This document shows positions 24,189 to 32,134 of a stretch of 36,218 nt of DNA, one piece after another. Source of the DNA: JAAYJS01 sp964346185 (lineage in GTDB: Bacteria > Bacillota > Clostridia > Eubacteriales > Eubacteriaceae); assembly GCA_964346185.1 (NCBI GenBank), contig CAYFTR010000019.1:1-36218 (forward strand), written 5' to 3'. Position 1 is the stretch's first letter, and each line of letters begins with the position of its first letter. The notes under the pieces are model-generated. The model worked only from the letters and a program-made list of their open reading frames with translations, had not been told where the DNA came from and ran no database searches. A program made the translations under genes and the position numbers.

Positions 24189-24818
24189 ATGAATATTCAT
24201 AAAAGATTAAAAGAAAAACGTAAAGAATGCGGTATGACACTTCAAGAAGTTGCGACCATTGTGGGGGTCAGCAGGCAAACCATACAACGCTACGAGTCGG
24301 GAACTATAAAAAACATACCCGCAGAAAATGTTGAAAAACTGGCAACCGTCTACAATACTACCCCACAACAACTCTATAATTGGAATGAACCGAATGTGTC
24401 AGATACCACTATTCCGGATTTAATTCCCCTTGTTACGCAACAATTACCTTTATTAGGTGAAATTGCTTGCGGAGAACCAATTTTAGCCAATGAGCACTAT
24501 GGTGAGTGGGTTGAAACAACCGATAATATCAATGCGGATTTTTGTATCCGTTGCCGAGGCGACTCCATGATCGGTGCAAGAATTTTTGATGGCGATATTG
24601 TTTTTATCAGAAAACAGCCAGATGTCGAAAACGGAGAAATTGCCGCTGTATTGATTGAGGATGAGGCAACCTTAAAACGTGTCAATAAAAATAAAAAAGG
24701 ATTTATTTTTCTAATGGCGGAAAACCCCGCATACGAACCGATCATCATTGATTTAAAAGAATGTGATCAATATATTAAAATTCTCGGAAAGGCTGTTGCT
24801 TTTCAAAGCATTCTGTAA
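24189..24818 (+). CDS. XRE-family HTH and S24 peptidase repressor (LexA/CI-like)
   Basis: 209-residue two-domain repressor. Residues 5-62 form a phage-type helix-turn-helix (MTLQEVATIVGVSRQTIQRYESG). Residues 88-205 form the S24 autoprotease, with self-cleavage region EIACGEP (93-97; scissile bond probably Cys94-Gly95 where many relatives have Ala-Gly), nucleophile Ser126 (GDSM) and general base Lys163 (ATLKRV). Such proteins cleave themselves when stimulated by RecA filaments, releasing their operon. The N-terminal domain is XRE-like, unlike the winged helix of true LexA, so it may be the SOS regulator of this strain or a domesticated prophage-type switch. No phage genes flank it. The operator array lies immediately upstream. 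Confidence 0.9.
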   Translation: MNIHKRLKEKRKECGMTLQEVATIVGVSRQTIQRYESGTIKNIPAENVEKLATVYNTTPQQLYNWNEPNVSDTTIPDLIPLVTQQLPLLGEIACGEPILANEHYGEWVETTDNINADFCIRCRGDSMIGARIFDGDIVFIRKQPDVENGEIAAVLIEDEATLKRVNKNKKGFIFLMAENPAYEPIIIDLKECDQYIKILGKAVAFQSIL

Positions 24819-24828
24819 TAAATCCGAT

Positions 24829-24868
24829 AAAATAAGAGCCGGCGTGTTCACATCGGCTCTTATTTTTA
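24829..24868. terminator. Bidirectional terminator between S24 repressor and ppk
   Basis: 13-bp perfect stem AAAATAAGAGCCG (24829-24841) and its complement (24854-24866) around a 12-base loop, with A- and T-rich flanks on both strands. Confidence 0.9.
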
Positions 24869-24880
24869 TTATATTTACAA

Positions 24881-27088
24881 TTATTTTCCCATAATTTTGT
24901 TAAGAATTTTCTTCCAAAACGGCACTTTTGTTGTTATGCTACGATTTTCATAATCACTATTATTTTTAGCTGTTTCCTGAATATCAATAATATTGGTATG
25001 TTTCGCTTTGCGTCTTCCGATTTTAAGAACTTTTTTTACGTTGCTTTCTTGTATAAAATATTCTTGAGCATTAATCATCGGATCGGTGAGAGGCATTTTT
25101 TCATACTGCCCCGTTGCGCTTATTTTTCGTCCTTTAACGTGATCTTTCCATTGAATTTCCATATATTCCACGATACGTTTGCGAATTGAGGAATCCAAAA
25201 TAGGTGCCGCCACTTCTATTCTACGTTCCGTATTTCGGGTCATTAAATCCGTCGAAGATATATATATTTTCTGTTCTTCTTTCTTTCCGAAAATATAAAC
25301 ACGGGAATGTTCCAAATATCTTCCTACTATGGAATGAATTTCAATGTTTTCGGTATATTCCGAAACTCCGGGCAACAAACAGGTAATTCCTCTAATAATC
25401 ATTCGAACCGATACACCTGCTTTTCCGGCTTCCATAAGTTTATTAATGAAATCAAAATCTGTTAGAGAATTCATTTTGCAAAATACATAACCTTCTTCGC
25501 CTTTGCTGATCTCTTCGTCAATATAAGCCATAAACTTCGGTTTTAAAGAGTGGGGTGCCTGTATAAAATGAGTGTATTGTACTTCTCTTTTTCCAAGCAG
25601 AAGAAATCTGAAAAAGGCCGTTGCATCGGTACCCATGGCTTGATCCGAGGTAATATAAGAAAAATCCGTATATTGTTTAGATGTTGATTCATTGTAATTT
25701 CCCGTGCCGATTTGGGTAATATATTTCAGCTCGTTTGCATCATTTCTATAAGTAATTAAGCATACTTTCGAATGTGTTTTATATTCTTCAAATCCGTAGA
25801 TGATGTTACAACCGGCATCGTAAAGCACCTCTGTATAGTTTATGTTGTTTTCTTCATCGAAACGGGCACGCAATTCCATTAATACCGTTACATCTATACC
25901 GTTTTCCGCAGCACGGCATAAGTATTCTACCAATTTAGATTTTTTAGCCAAACGATAAATGGTAATTTTAATTGAAACCGTTCTTGGATTTTCCGACGCT
26001 TCCTTGAGTAACCGCAGAAAAAATTGAATAGAGTCGTAAGGGTAAGAGAGCAACACATCCTGTTGTTCAACAAATGCGGTTGCAACTCCGTTTCCTTCCA
26101 CTTGGTATACCGGATTGCCGGTAAAGGGTTCGTACAGTAAAGGATATTTAAGTGTGTCGGGTATCCGATCAATCAATGAAAAAACATAACCCATGTCCAG
26201 CGGTGCAGATGTAATAAAAATTTGATTTTCTTTAATGGGATATTCATTCAGAAATAATTCTTTTAACTTGTTCGTCAATTTACAATTGGCTTCTATCCGT
26301 ACAGCGGATAAACGTTCCCGCTTTTTAAGGATTTGCTTCATGTAATCTTTATAGTTATCGAACTCGTCGCGCAAGTCATTTTGATCGTCGAAATCAAAAT
26401 TACGTGTGATTTTCAGTAATACTTTTTTCTTTATTTTTAGCTGCTGAAAAACTAAATCGGTAAAATGGTAGACAATATCTTCCGTTAGAATATAAGTAAA
26501 CGGATTGTTGTTTAAAACCCAATATTTCGGAAAATCATCTCGTATAGGTACTAAAGCAATACGGTTGTCATTCTCTTCATCCAACTCAAGAAAAACATGC
26601 AGTTTTTTGTTTTCCAAAAAAGGAAAAGGGTGCATAGGGTCTATAATTTGTGGTGCCAATAAAGGCAAAATCTCTTTTTTAAAACGCTTGGTAACAGATT
26701 GTAATTCATTAGAGCTTAAATCTTCGATTCGTTTTTGTGTGATGTTTTTGTCCGCGAGTTTTTTTGTTAACTCAAGGTAGTAGTGATCCTTTTTTTTGTA
26801 CATCGGATGCAAAGTGTCCATGGCGGCATCAATTTGGTTTCTGGGCGTCATTCCGGTTTTATTATCGTAATGTTGTTTGCTTAAACGACTTAAATCATGT
26901 AAGCTGCCGATACGAACCATAAAGAATTCATCTAAGTTGCTTCCGAAAATAGAAATAAATTTTAATTTTTCCAGTAAGGGAACCGTATTATCCGCCGCCT
27001 CATCCAAGACTCGTTGATTGAATTGCAACCACGATAATTCTCTATTTTGCATATACGGATTGTTTTGTTTTACATAATCTGCTGCCAT
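24881..27088 (-). CDS. ppk: Polyphosphate kinase 1
   Basis: Reversibly polymerises the gamma-phosphate of ATP into inorganic polyphosphate. It is about 735 residues. Domain order is N-terminal helical (YMQNRELSWLQFNQRVLDEA), head, then two phospholipase-D-like catalytic domains. The autophosphorylated His is in the region KTHSKVCLITY, followed by IGTGNYNESTSKQYTDFSYIT; a second conserved stretch is VGRYLEHSRVYIFG with SSTDLMTRNTERRIE. The ATG at 27088 has AGGTG at a proper distance and is preferred to the GTG three codons upstream. The C-terminal 45 residues are basic and lysine-rich beyond the usual domain. It is co-transcribed with ppx, 26 bases upstream. Confidence 0.96.
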   Translation of the reverse strand: MAADYVKQNNPYMQNRELSWLQFNQRVLDEAADNTVPLLEKLKFISIFGSNLDEFFMVRIGSLHDLSRLSKQHYDNKTGMTPRNQIDAAMDTLHPMYKKKDHYYLELTKKLADKNITQKRIEDLSSNELQSVTKRFKKEILPLLAPQIIDPMHPFPFLENKKLHVFLELDEENDNRIALVPIRDDFPKYWVLNNNPFTYILTEDIVYHFTDLVFQQLKIKKKVLLKITRNFDFDDQNDLRDEFDNYKDYMKQILKKRERLSAVRIEANCKLTNKLKELFLNEYPIKENQIFITSAPLDMGYVFSLIDRIPDTLKYPLLYEPFTGNPVYQVEGNGVATAFVEQQDVLLSYPYDSIQFFLRLLKEASENPRTVSIKITIYRLAKKSKLVEYLCRAAENGIDVTVLMELRARFDEENNINYTEVLYDAGCNIIYGFEEYKTHSKVCLITYRNDANELKYITQIGTGNYNESTSKQYTDFSYITSDQAMGTDATAFFRFLLLGKREVQYTHFIQAPHSLKPKFMAYIDEEISKGEEGYVFCKMNSLTDFDFINKLMEAGKAGVSVRMIIRGITCLLPGVSEYTENIEIHSIVGRYLEHSRVYIFGKKEEQKIYISSTDLMTRNTERRIEVAAPILDSSIRKRIVEYMEIQWKDHVKGRKISATGQYEKMPLTDPMINAQEYFIQESNVKKVLKIGRRKAKHTNIIDIQETAKNNSDYENRSITTKVPFWKKILNKIMGK

Positions 27089-27114
27089 CAAATACACCTA
27101 TGCCCTTCTTTATA

Positions 27115-28023
27115 TTATGATTTAGAGTTTTGTTCCTTTAATTTTTCCAATGCAAACCCTTCTCTTAATCCATAACTGGAGACTTTTATCTTTTCAACCT
27201 CAAAGTAATCCATTAAAGTATCGAGTATGATTAAACCCGGTGTCAAAATGTGGATTCTTGCAGGTGCTACTTGTAAAATAGTCCTAAACAGGTTTTCCTT
27301 TTCTTTTTTTATATCTTTTACCAAAATTTTAACGTGATCATTTTTAAACTCTGTTGTTGTGGGAACTTGGAAGTATTCATAGGATACGTTGCCTAGGGCA
27401 CGAATGGTTCCACCGAAACCCACAGCCACCGGCATGGATTTATCAATCTTATGAAAAACATCCAGTTTTGTTTTGATATGATTACGCATTTTTTTGATTT
27501 CACTGTTTTTAGGTAACAGATGAGATACAAATTGCGAATACATCGACAAAGCTCCCTCATCAATATTAAAGTATTGAATGATTTTCTTTTTTTTGAAATG
27601 TACGATTTCGGTTGAACCCCCACCGATATCTATCGAGATGCCTTCGTCATCGCCCATTAATTCTTTAATACCGGCAAAACCTAAACGGGCTTCGTCCATA
27701 TCTGAAAGAATTTGGATATCAACACCTACTTTTTTCTTGACTTCTTCCAAAATTTCATTGCGATTATTTACTTTTCTTAGGGAAGCAGTTGCAAAAACAT
27801 AAATATCTTCTACAGATAAGTAGCGGAGAATGTCTATCTGTTCTCTCAATACGGTTTTTAAACGCTCAATTCCCTTACGGGATAAAGTACCGTCTTCAAC
27901 ATAAGATGCAAGACCCACAATATTCTTTTTTGAAAATATCTTACTGAGTTCATCATCCTCGAAAATTTTGTAAACACACGAACGAACGGTATTCGCACCG
28001 ATGTCAACCACAGCTATAGTCAT
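27115..28023 (-). CDS. ppx: Exopolyphosphatase / pppGpp phosphatase (Ppx/GppA family)
   Basis: 302-residue ASKHA-fold phosphatase of the short (single two-lobed domain) Ppx/GppA type. Motifs: AVVDIGANTVRSCVYKI at the N-terminus (phosphate loop), YVFATASLRKVNNRNE, SDMDEARLGFAGI (catalytic Glu region) and ISIDIGGGSTEIVHF, then GFGGTIRALGNV. It removes terminal phosphates from polyphosphate or pppGpp; sequence alone does not decide which. GGAAGGAG precedes ATG 28023. Pairing with ppk points to polyphosphate turnover. A weak TTGTGG-N16-TATACT (28220-28193, minus) may be its promoter, giving a long leader. Confidence 0.92.
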   Translation of the reverse strand: MTIAVVDIGANTVRSCVYKIFEDDELSKIFSKKNIVGLASYVEDGTLSRKGIERLKTVLREQIDILRYLSVEDIYVFATASLRKVNNRNEILEEVKKKVGVDIQILSDMDEARLGFAGIKELMGDDEGISIDIGGGSTEIVHFKKKKIIQYFNIDEGALSMYSQFVSHLLPKNSEIKKMRNHIKTKLDVFHKIDKSMPVAVGFGGTIRALGNVSYEYFQVPTTTEFKNDHVKILVKDIKKEKENLFRTILQVAPARIHILTPGLIILDTLMDYFEVEKIKVSSYGLREGFALEKLKEQNSKS

Positions 28024-28365
28024 TTAAATGCTCCTTCCGCTTATTCTCACGCTGTTTTTATTTCCTATACATGTGGTTGAAAATGCCAAGCGTTCGAATA
28101 AAACGTATTGTAATAGGTACAAACTCATTTTATCGGGCTTTATGATACCATGTATCTGTAAAAAAACATGTTAAGTCTGTTTATCTAATTATAGTATAAA
28201 TAAGCAAATAATACCCACAATATTATCTTTATTTCAGAGAACGTTTAGAATGAAATGTGTCTAATTCTAATTTACTAAAAAAAACGGAGATCTACCTATC
28301 TCCGCTCAATTTATTTATATATTCAGTTGTTTTACCGTTTTTTTGATAATTTCTGAGGGCTTTTG
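28024..28365. other. 342-base intergenic region between ppx and glmM
   Basis: No credible gene. It holds the ppx ribosome site at its left edge, a 13-bp palindrome-like GATAC-CAT-GTATC (28144-28156), a weak minus-strand promoter candidate (28193-28220) for ppx-ppk, and the glmM-operon terminator at 28277-28304. The remainder is AT-rich without structure I can support. Confidence 0.6.
28277..28304 (-). terminator. Terminator of the murT-gatD-glmM operon
   Basis: On the minus strand CGGAGAT (28304-28298), 6-base loop, ATCTCCG (28291-28285), followed by eight T residues (28284-28277). It lies about 60 bases after the glmM stop. Confidence 0.88.
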
Positions 28366-29721
28366 TCACATGCCTGACGGTACATTCAATCTTTCTTCAA
28401 TAAATATTGCTAAAGAGGTTGCAATATGATCCAATTCCCCTTGGTCTTCACCTTCAATCATCACACGAACCAAAGGCTCTGTTCCTGAAGGTCGTATTAA
28501 AACACGACCGTTTCCATGAAAATGGTCTTCAATCTCTTTAATTTTTCGGGAGATTTCCGGATGATCCATATAATTGTTTTTATTCTCATTAGATACTTTG
28601 GCATTTTTTAAAACTTGTGGAAATACTTTCATTTGAGATGCCAACTCGTAAACAGACTTTTGAGCATCTACAATTAAGTTTGAGAACAACAAACCGGTCA
28701 TCAGTCCGTCTCCGGTTGTGTTGTAATCTAAGTAAATAATGTGCCCCGATTGTTCGCCACCTAAGGTATAGCCGTTTTCCAACATGTTTTCCAAAACGTA
28801 GCGGTCACCGACTTGGGTTGTTATTAAGGTCATCCCCTCCTCTTTCGCTGCTTTATGAAGACCCAAGTTGGACATGACGGTAATAACCAATGTGTTTTTA
28901 CTCAGTTTATTTTCCTTTTTTAGTTCTTTGCCCAAGAGGTATAAAATTTTATCGCCGTCTACGAGTTCGCCTTTATTATCGATTGCCAGGCAACGGTCCG
29001 CATCACCGTCGAAGGCTAAACCGAAATCCGCTTGTTGCACAAGAACTTCTTTTTTCAGTCCGTCCAAGTGCGTGGAGCCGCATTGTTCATTAATATTGTT
29101 GCCGTCGGGTTGACACCCTAAGGTGATCACCGTAGCACCTAAGGACTTAAATACTCTCGGTGCAATAGCATATAATGCTCCGTTGGCACAGTCCAATACT
29201 ATTTTTTTACCGGTTAGATCCGGCTTAAGATACAATAACAGAGCATCGATGTACAAATCGGCGGCATTTTCCAGGGACTGAAACGCTGTTTTTTCCGACG
29301 GTGTATCGTCGTGTTGCGGATGACTGAAAATTAAAGTTTCAATTTCCTTTTCTTTTTCGTCGGGCAACTTAAAACCGAGACGATTAAAAAATTTAATACC
29401 GTTGTATTCGGATGTATTGTGAGATGCTGATATTACAATCCCCGCATCGGCTTTTAAGTTTTTAGTTAATAGCGCCACAGCCGGTGTCGGGATAATTCCT
29501 AAACTGACGGCTCGTCCGCCCGCTGCATTGATACCGGCAATTAAGGCATCTTCTAAGGGTTTTCCTGAGGCTCTGGTATCTCTGCCGATAATTATTTTAG
29601 GATGATCCTTTTCCTTTGCCAGCACAGTTGTGCCGTATTTACCGAGTAGGTACGCCAATTTGTCGGTTAATTCGTAACCGTACCGACCTCTCACGCCATC
29701 GGTACCGAATAATTTTCTCAT
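28366..29721 (-). CDS. glmM: Phosphoglucosamine mutase
   Basis: Interconverts glucosamine 6-phosphate and glucosamine 1-phosphate on the way to UDP-GlcNAc and peptidoglycan. It is 451 residues with the four-domain phosphohexomutase fold: MRKLFGTDGVRG start, phosphoserine loop GIVISASHNTSEYNGIKFF (phosphorylated Ser in SASHN), metal loop FDGDADRCLA, sugar loop LGGEQSGHIIY and phosphate-binding VLIRPSGTEPLVRVM. A good AAAGGAG precedes the ATG, which overlaps the gatD stop by 4 bases. It is the last gene of the murT-gatD-glmM operon, tying precursor sugar supply to the MurT/GatD-like pair. Confidence 0.97.
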   Translation of the reverse strand: MRKLFGTDGVRGRYGYELTDKLAYLLGKYGTTVLAKEKDHPKIIIGRDTRASGKPLEDALIAGINAAGGRAVSLGIIPTPAVALLTKNLKADAGIVISASHNTSEYNGIKFFNRLGFKLPDEKEKEIETLIFSHPQHDDTPSEKTAFQSLENAADLYIDALLLYLKPDLTGKKIVLDCANGALYAIAPRVFKSLGATVITLGCQPDGNNINEQCGSTHLDGLKKEVLVQQADFGLAFDGDADRCLAIDNKGELVDGDKILYLLGKELKKENKLSKNTLVITVMSNLGLHKAAKEEGMTLITTQVGDRYVLENMLENGYTLGGEQSGHIIYLDYNTTGDGLMTGLLFSNLIVDAQKSVYELASQMKVFPQVLKNAKVSNENKNNYMDHPEISRKIKEIEDHFHGNGRVLIRPSGTEPLVRVMIEGEDQGELDHIATSLAIFIEERLNVPSGM

Positions 29722-30485
29722 AGTGTTACTCCTTTACAGGGGCGTAAATTTGTTTTCTTGCCCAAAATGTATTTCTTTTTCTCTTCAAAGGATTTCATTT
29801 CGATAGAAAATGTAAAGTCTTGAAAGGTTTCTTCATTTTTATCAGATAATGCAACTTGAATAAATTCATTACATAGCCACGGGTTTAATACAAACAGCGG
29901 TCCTAAGGTATTGGTGAAAATACCGTTATTATAACAAAAACCTTCGTAGCAATCACTTCCGTTGTTTCCGTAACCATAGTTTAATTTTCCGAAATGATGG
30001 GTTTGATTCTCGTAGTGAAAATCCGCCATTTGTATTTGGTTACCGATAATTTGAAAGGTTTTACCGTTATAATCGACTTGATAAAACAAATCGTCGCCAT
30101 AAACGGTGTCATTTTCAGTAACCGCCAATGGAAGAATTCCTAAGCCTTCAATATTTACTCCGTCAGTACGACTGATGTGATTTCCCCATAAAGCAACGGA
30201 TGTTCCCGTTACAAGTAACGGTTTTTTCGACTCAAGGTAATCTCTTAACGCACTCCGATGGGGTTTTAATGTTTCGATTATGGTTGGAAATAGCGTTATT
30301 TCGCCGGATAACATAACAAGTATATCGTAGCGATCGGGTTGAAAGGTCGAATCGATGTGAATCTTATCAATTTGAAGATCAATGTTTCGCATCGTACAAA
30401 GCTTTTGTAATGCCAAAATATTGCCTCTTTCCCCGTGTAAATTAAAGTTATCGGGAAATAACCATGCTAAGCGTAATGTTTTCAT
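29718..30485 (-). CDS. GatD-like class I glutamine amidotransferase homologue lacking the catalytic dyad
   Basis: 255 residues that align through most of their length with GatD, the glutaminase subunit of lipid II isoglutaminyl synthase. Shared stretches are NLHGERGNILALQ (compare LYSDIGNIIALR), the EGLGILPL block and NYGYGNNGSDCYEG. The catalytic residues are not conserved. The nucleophile elbow (TICGGYQFLG in S. aureus, Cys94) reads VTGTSVALWG here, with Gly94. The His of YLHGP (His189) is Leu194 in FTNTLGP. The GGGSD oxyanion segment reads LSGEI. It should not hydrolyse glutamine by the known mechanism. The frame is intact, the ribosome site is good (GGGAG), and overlaps with murT and glmM are 4 bases each, so it is maintained. 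It may be a structural partner of the MurT-like protein or feed from free ammonia. Confidence 0.82.
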   Translation of the reverse strand: MKTLRLAWLFPDNFNLHGERGNILALQKLCTMRNIDLQIDKIHIDSTFQPDRYDILVMLSGEITLFPTIIETLKPHRSALRDYLESKKPLLVTGTSVALWGNHISRTDGVNIEGLGILPLAVTENDTVYGDDLFYQVDYNGKTFQIIGNQIQMADFHYENQTHHFGKLNYGYGNNGSDCYEGFCYNNGIFTNTLGPLFVLNPWLCNEFIQVALSDKNEETFQDFTFSIEMKSFEEKKKYILGKKTNLRPCKGVTL

Positions 30486-31834
30486 TGTAATTTCTCCCGG
30501 ATTTTTGCGTTCAATTCATCGAAAGATGCCAGACATGTAATTAAATAAATATTATTTGTCTCCAATTCGGAAATATGGTGCAATAGTTGATCGAAATTTC
30601 CATCGGGTTGAATATGAATTTTATCTTCGGCAACACCTTCATAGATGAGTCGATTGGCAGCGTCGTAAGCGACAACCGGAGAAAAACATATAAACTGCTC
30701 GACATTTGCCGCAACCATCGGTCCGAAATCGCAATCAAAAGTATAAAACGTATTGGTATAATAAGGCGTAAAATCTTCGACAGGATATAAGCCGATACAA
30801 ACGGCTTTTCGCTTGGAATCTTGGGCTATAATATTTAAGGTGTTTTGTAAGGTATCCGGATTTTCTTGCTTTATTCTCATATATTTAATGATTTTATCAC
30901 CGTAGGGTATTTTTTCAAAACGACCGGCAATATTTTTAAAATCTTCAAACACAGCTACGCTTTCAGAGGTTTGTTTATGAAAAAGTTTGTCCATAACCAA
31001 TAAAGCACCGGCGTAATTATACAGCATATAAGGTAAATCGTAGGGCATCGGAAAGGTGACACCGTCTTTTTTAAAAGTTTTCTCTTTAAAATCTATATCC
31101 GTAATGAGAGCGTCCGGGTGTTTTTGGCTTGAATAACCGCAATGGTCGCAATAAAAGGGTCCGATATTATCTACGTTGAATGTGCAGTAACGTATCCCAT
31201 GTGAACATTTCGGGCAACTTAATGTCGGAAAAAATTCGGGCTTATTAAAAGTCTCGCTATGTTCTGTGACGGAATAATAGTATGTTTTTGCACCCATGCC
31301 TTCAAAAGCCTTACTTCTGGGGTCCTCGTTATTTAAATAAAGATTGAGCCTCGGATTCATAATCCGCTTTATTTTTCTAAGAATAAAATCCGGGTCTCCG
31401 TTACGTTGTACTTGGTCTTTTTGTAAATTGGTAATTAATAAATTCTCTGCCGGTAATTGTGCATAGATCAAAGGTAAATACCGCTCGTCCGTTTCAAATA
31501 CCATATAATCACAGGTTAATTCCCCCAACCAATCGGCACCTTTAATTAACGCGGTGGCAATACCGGGTAATAAGTTTGCACCTTCCAAATTAGTAACAAC
31601 CTTATAATTGTAGGGAGCTAATAAATGGTTAATAAGGTGTGTCGTTGAGGATTTACCATTGGTGCCGGTTATAAAGAGTACTTTTGAGCAGTCGATTCCT
31701 TTAAAGTGAGAAACCATGTGAGGATCTATTTTAAGGGCTTTTTCTCCCGAAAAATTAGAACCCTTATTTTTATCAATAATACGTATTAAAAAATTTAATA
31801 TTTTTGCAAACCATAAAGCCAAATAAAAACGCAT
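30482..31834 (-). CDS. MurT-like Mur ligase (DUF1727), divergent
   Basis: 450-residue Mur-ligase homologue. In MurT/GatD systems this subunit activates the alpha-carboxyl of D-Glu in lipid II with ATP, and ammonia from GatD makes isoglutamine. Visible here: P-loop FITGTNGKSSTT (55-65), EGANLLPGIATALI, FETDERYLP, a Cys4 zinc ribbon (Cys207, 210, 229, 232) typical of MurT, and the C-terminal DUF1727 domain with GRFEKI and a conserved Asn-Pro (325-326). The motif that supplies the third catalytic residue (DxSW, Asp349 in S. aureus) is replaced by YTNTFYTF, with Asn361 at the Asp position. ATP-binding features are kept, so it may still be an ATP-dependent ligase, but with altered partner chemistry. 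Its ATG follows AGGAGG; promoter and hairpins lie upstream. Confidence 0.85.
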   Translation of the reverse strand: MRFYLALWFAKILNFLIRIIDKNKGSNFSGEKALKIDPHMVSHFKGIDCSKVLFITGTNGKSSTTHLINHLLAPYNYKVVTNLEGANLLPGIATALIKGADWLGELTCDYMVFETDERYLPLIYAQLPAENLLITNLQKDQVQRNGDPDFILRKIKRIMNPRLNLYLNNEDPRSKAFEGMGAKTYYYSVTEHSETFNKPEFFPTLSCPKCSHGIRYCTFNVDNIGPFYCDHCGYSSQKHPDALITDIDFKEKTFKKDGVTFPMPYDLPYMLYNYAGALLVMDKLFHKQTSESVAVFEDFKNIAGRFEKIPYGDKIIKYMRIKQENPDTLQNTLNIIAQDSKRKAVCIGLYPVEDFTPYYTNTFYTFDCDFGPMVAANVEQFICFSPVVAYDAANRLIYEGVAEDKIHIQPDGNFDQLLHHISELETNNIYLITCLASFDELNAKIREKLQ

Positions 31835-31857
31835 TAATACCTCCTGTTACACCGATG

Positions 31858-31908
31858 CCACCTTTTAGAAGGTTAGGACGGAAAGACTTGCCTTCCGTCC
31901 CTTGGTCG
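31858..31908 (-). promoter_or_regulatory. Structured 5' leader of murT-gatD-glmM
   Basis: In the minus-strand mRNA: CCGA (31908-31905) can pair with TCGG (31855-31852), enclosing an 8-bp hairpin GGACGGAA/TTCCGTCC (31900-31893, 31883-31876) and a 5-bp hairpin ACCTT-CTAA-AAGGT (31873-31860). This is a possible three-way junction ending about 8 bases before the AGGAGG ribosome site. It could regulate translation; ligand unknown. Confidence 0.4.
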
Positions 31909-31921
31909 GATTTACGTATAA

Positions 31922-31951
31922 ATTATAAACGATACAAACAATATTGTTCAA
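31922..31951 (-). promoter_or_regulatory. Promoter and palindrome upstream of murT
   Basis: Minus-strand TGAACA (31950-31945), 17 bp, TATAAT (31927-31922). A perfect 12-bp palindrome AACAATATTGTT (31937-31948) covers the -35/spacer, a position suited to a repressor. Transcription would start near 31915. Confidence 0.6.
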
Positions 31952-32134
31952 GATTCTTTTAATCATTCTGAAAAGCGACTACCTTACATAGACAACTCTC
32001 AGAATGATTTCGTTATTTTAAAATATAACTTCTATACAAATAGAATGAAGATTTAAATTGTATCAAAACTATTTATGCCTTGTCAAAAATAAGCTTTGAG
32101 TATAAAAAATTGCCTATTACTAAAACTTATTTTT

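Larger units (their letters stand above)
31835..32134. other. 300-base intergenic region between amrS and murT
   Basis: No gene. Besides the murT promoter and leader it contains a second minus-strand promoter candidate, TTGACA (32086-32081), 18 bp, TACAAT (32062-32057). Downstream of it are three hairpins in a row: TTCTAT/ATAGAA (32030-32045), GTTAT/ATAAC (32012-32029) and an 11-bp perfect pair AATCATTCTGA (31961-31971) with TCAGAATGATT (31999-32009). None is followed by a T-run. This may be a longer regulatory leader or a small RNA. No terminator for the amr operon is obvious. Confidence 0.5.

Noticed and set aside
31852..31872. T-box-like sequence AAGGTGGCATCGG in the murT leader
   Set aside because: It resembles the T-box core, but no Stem I with specifier loop, no AGTA/GNUG motifs and no terminator alternative are present, and murT is not a T-box target I know.
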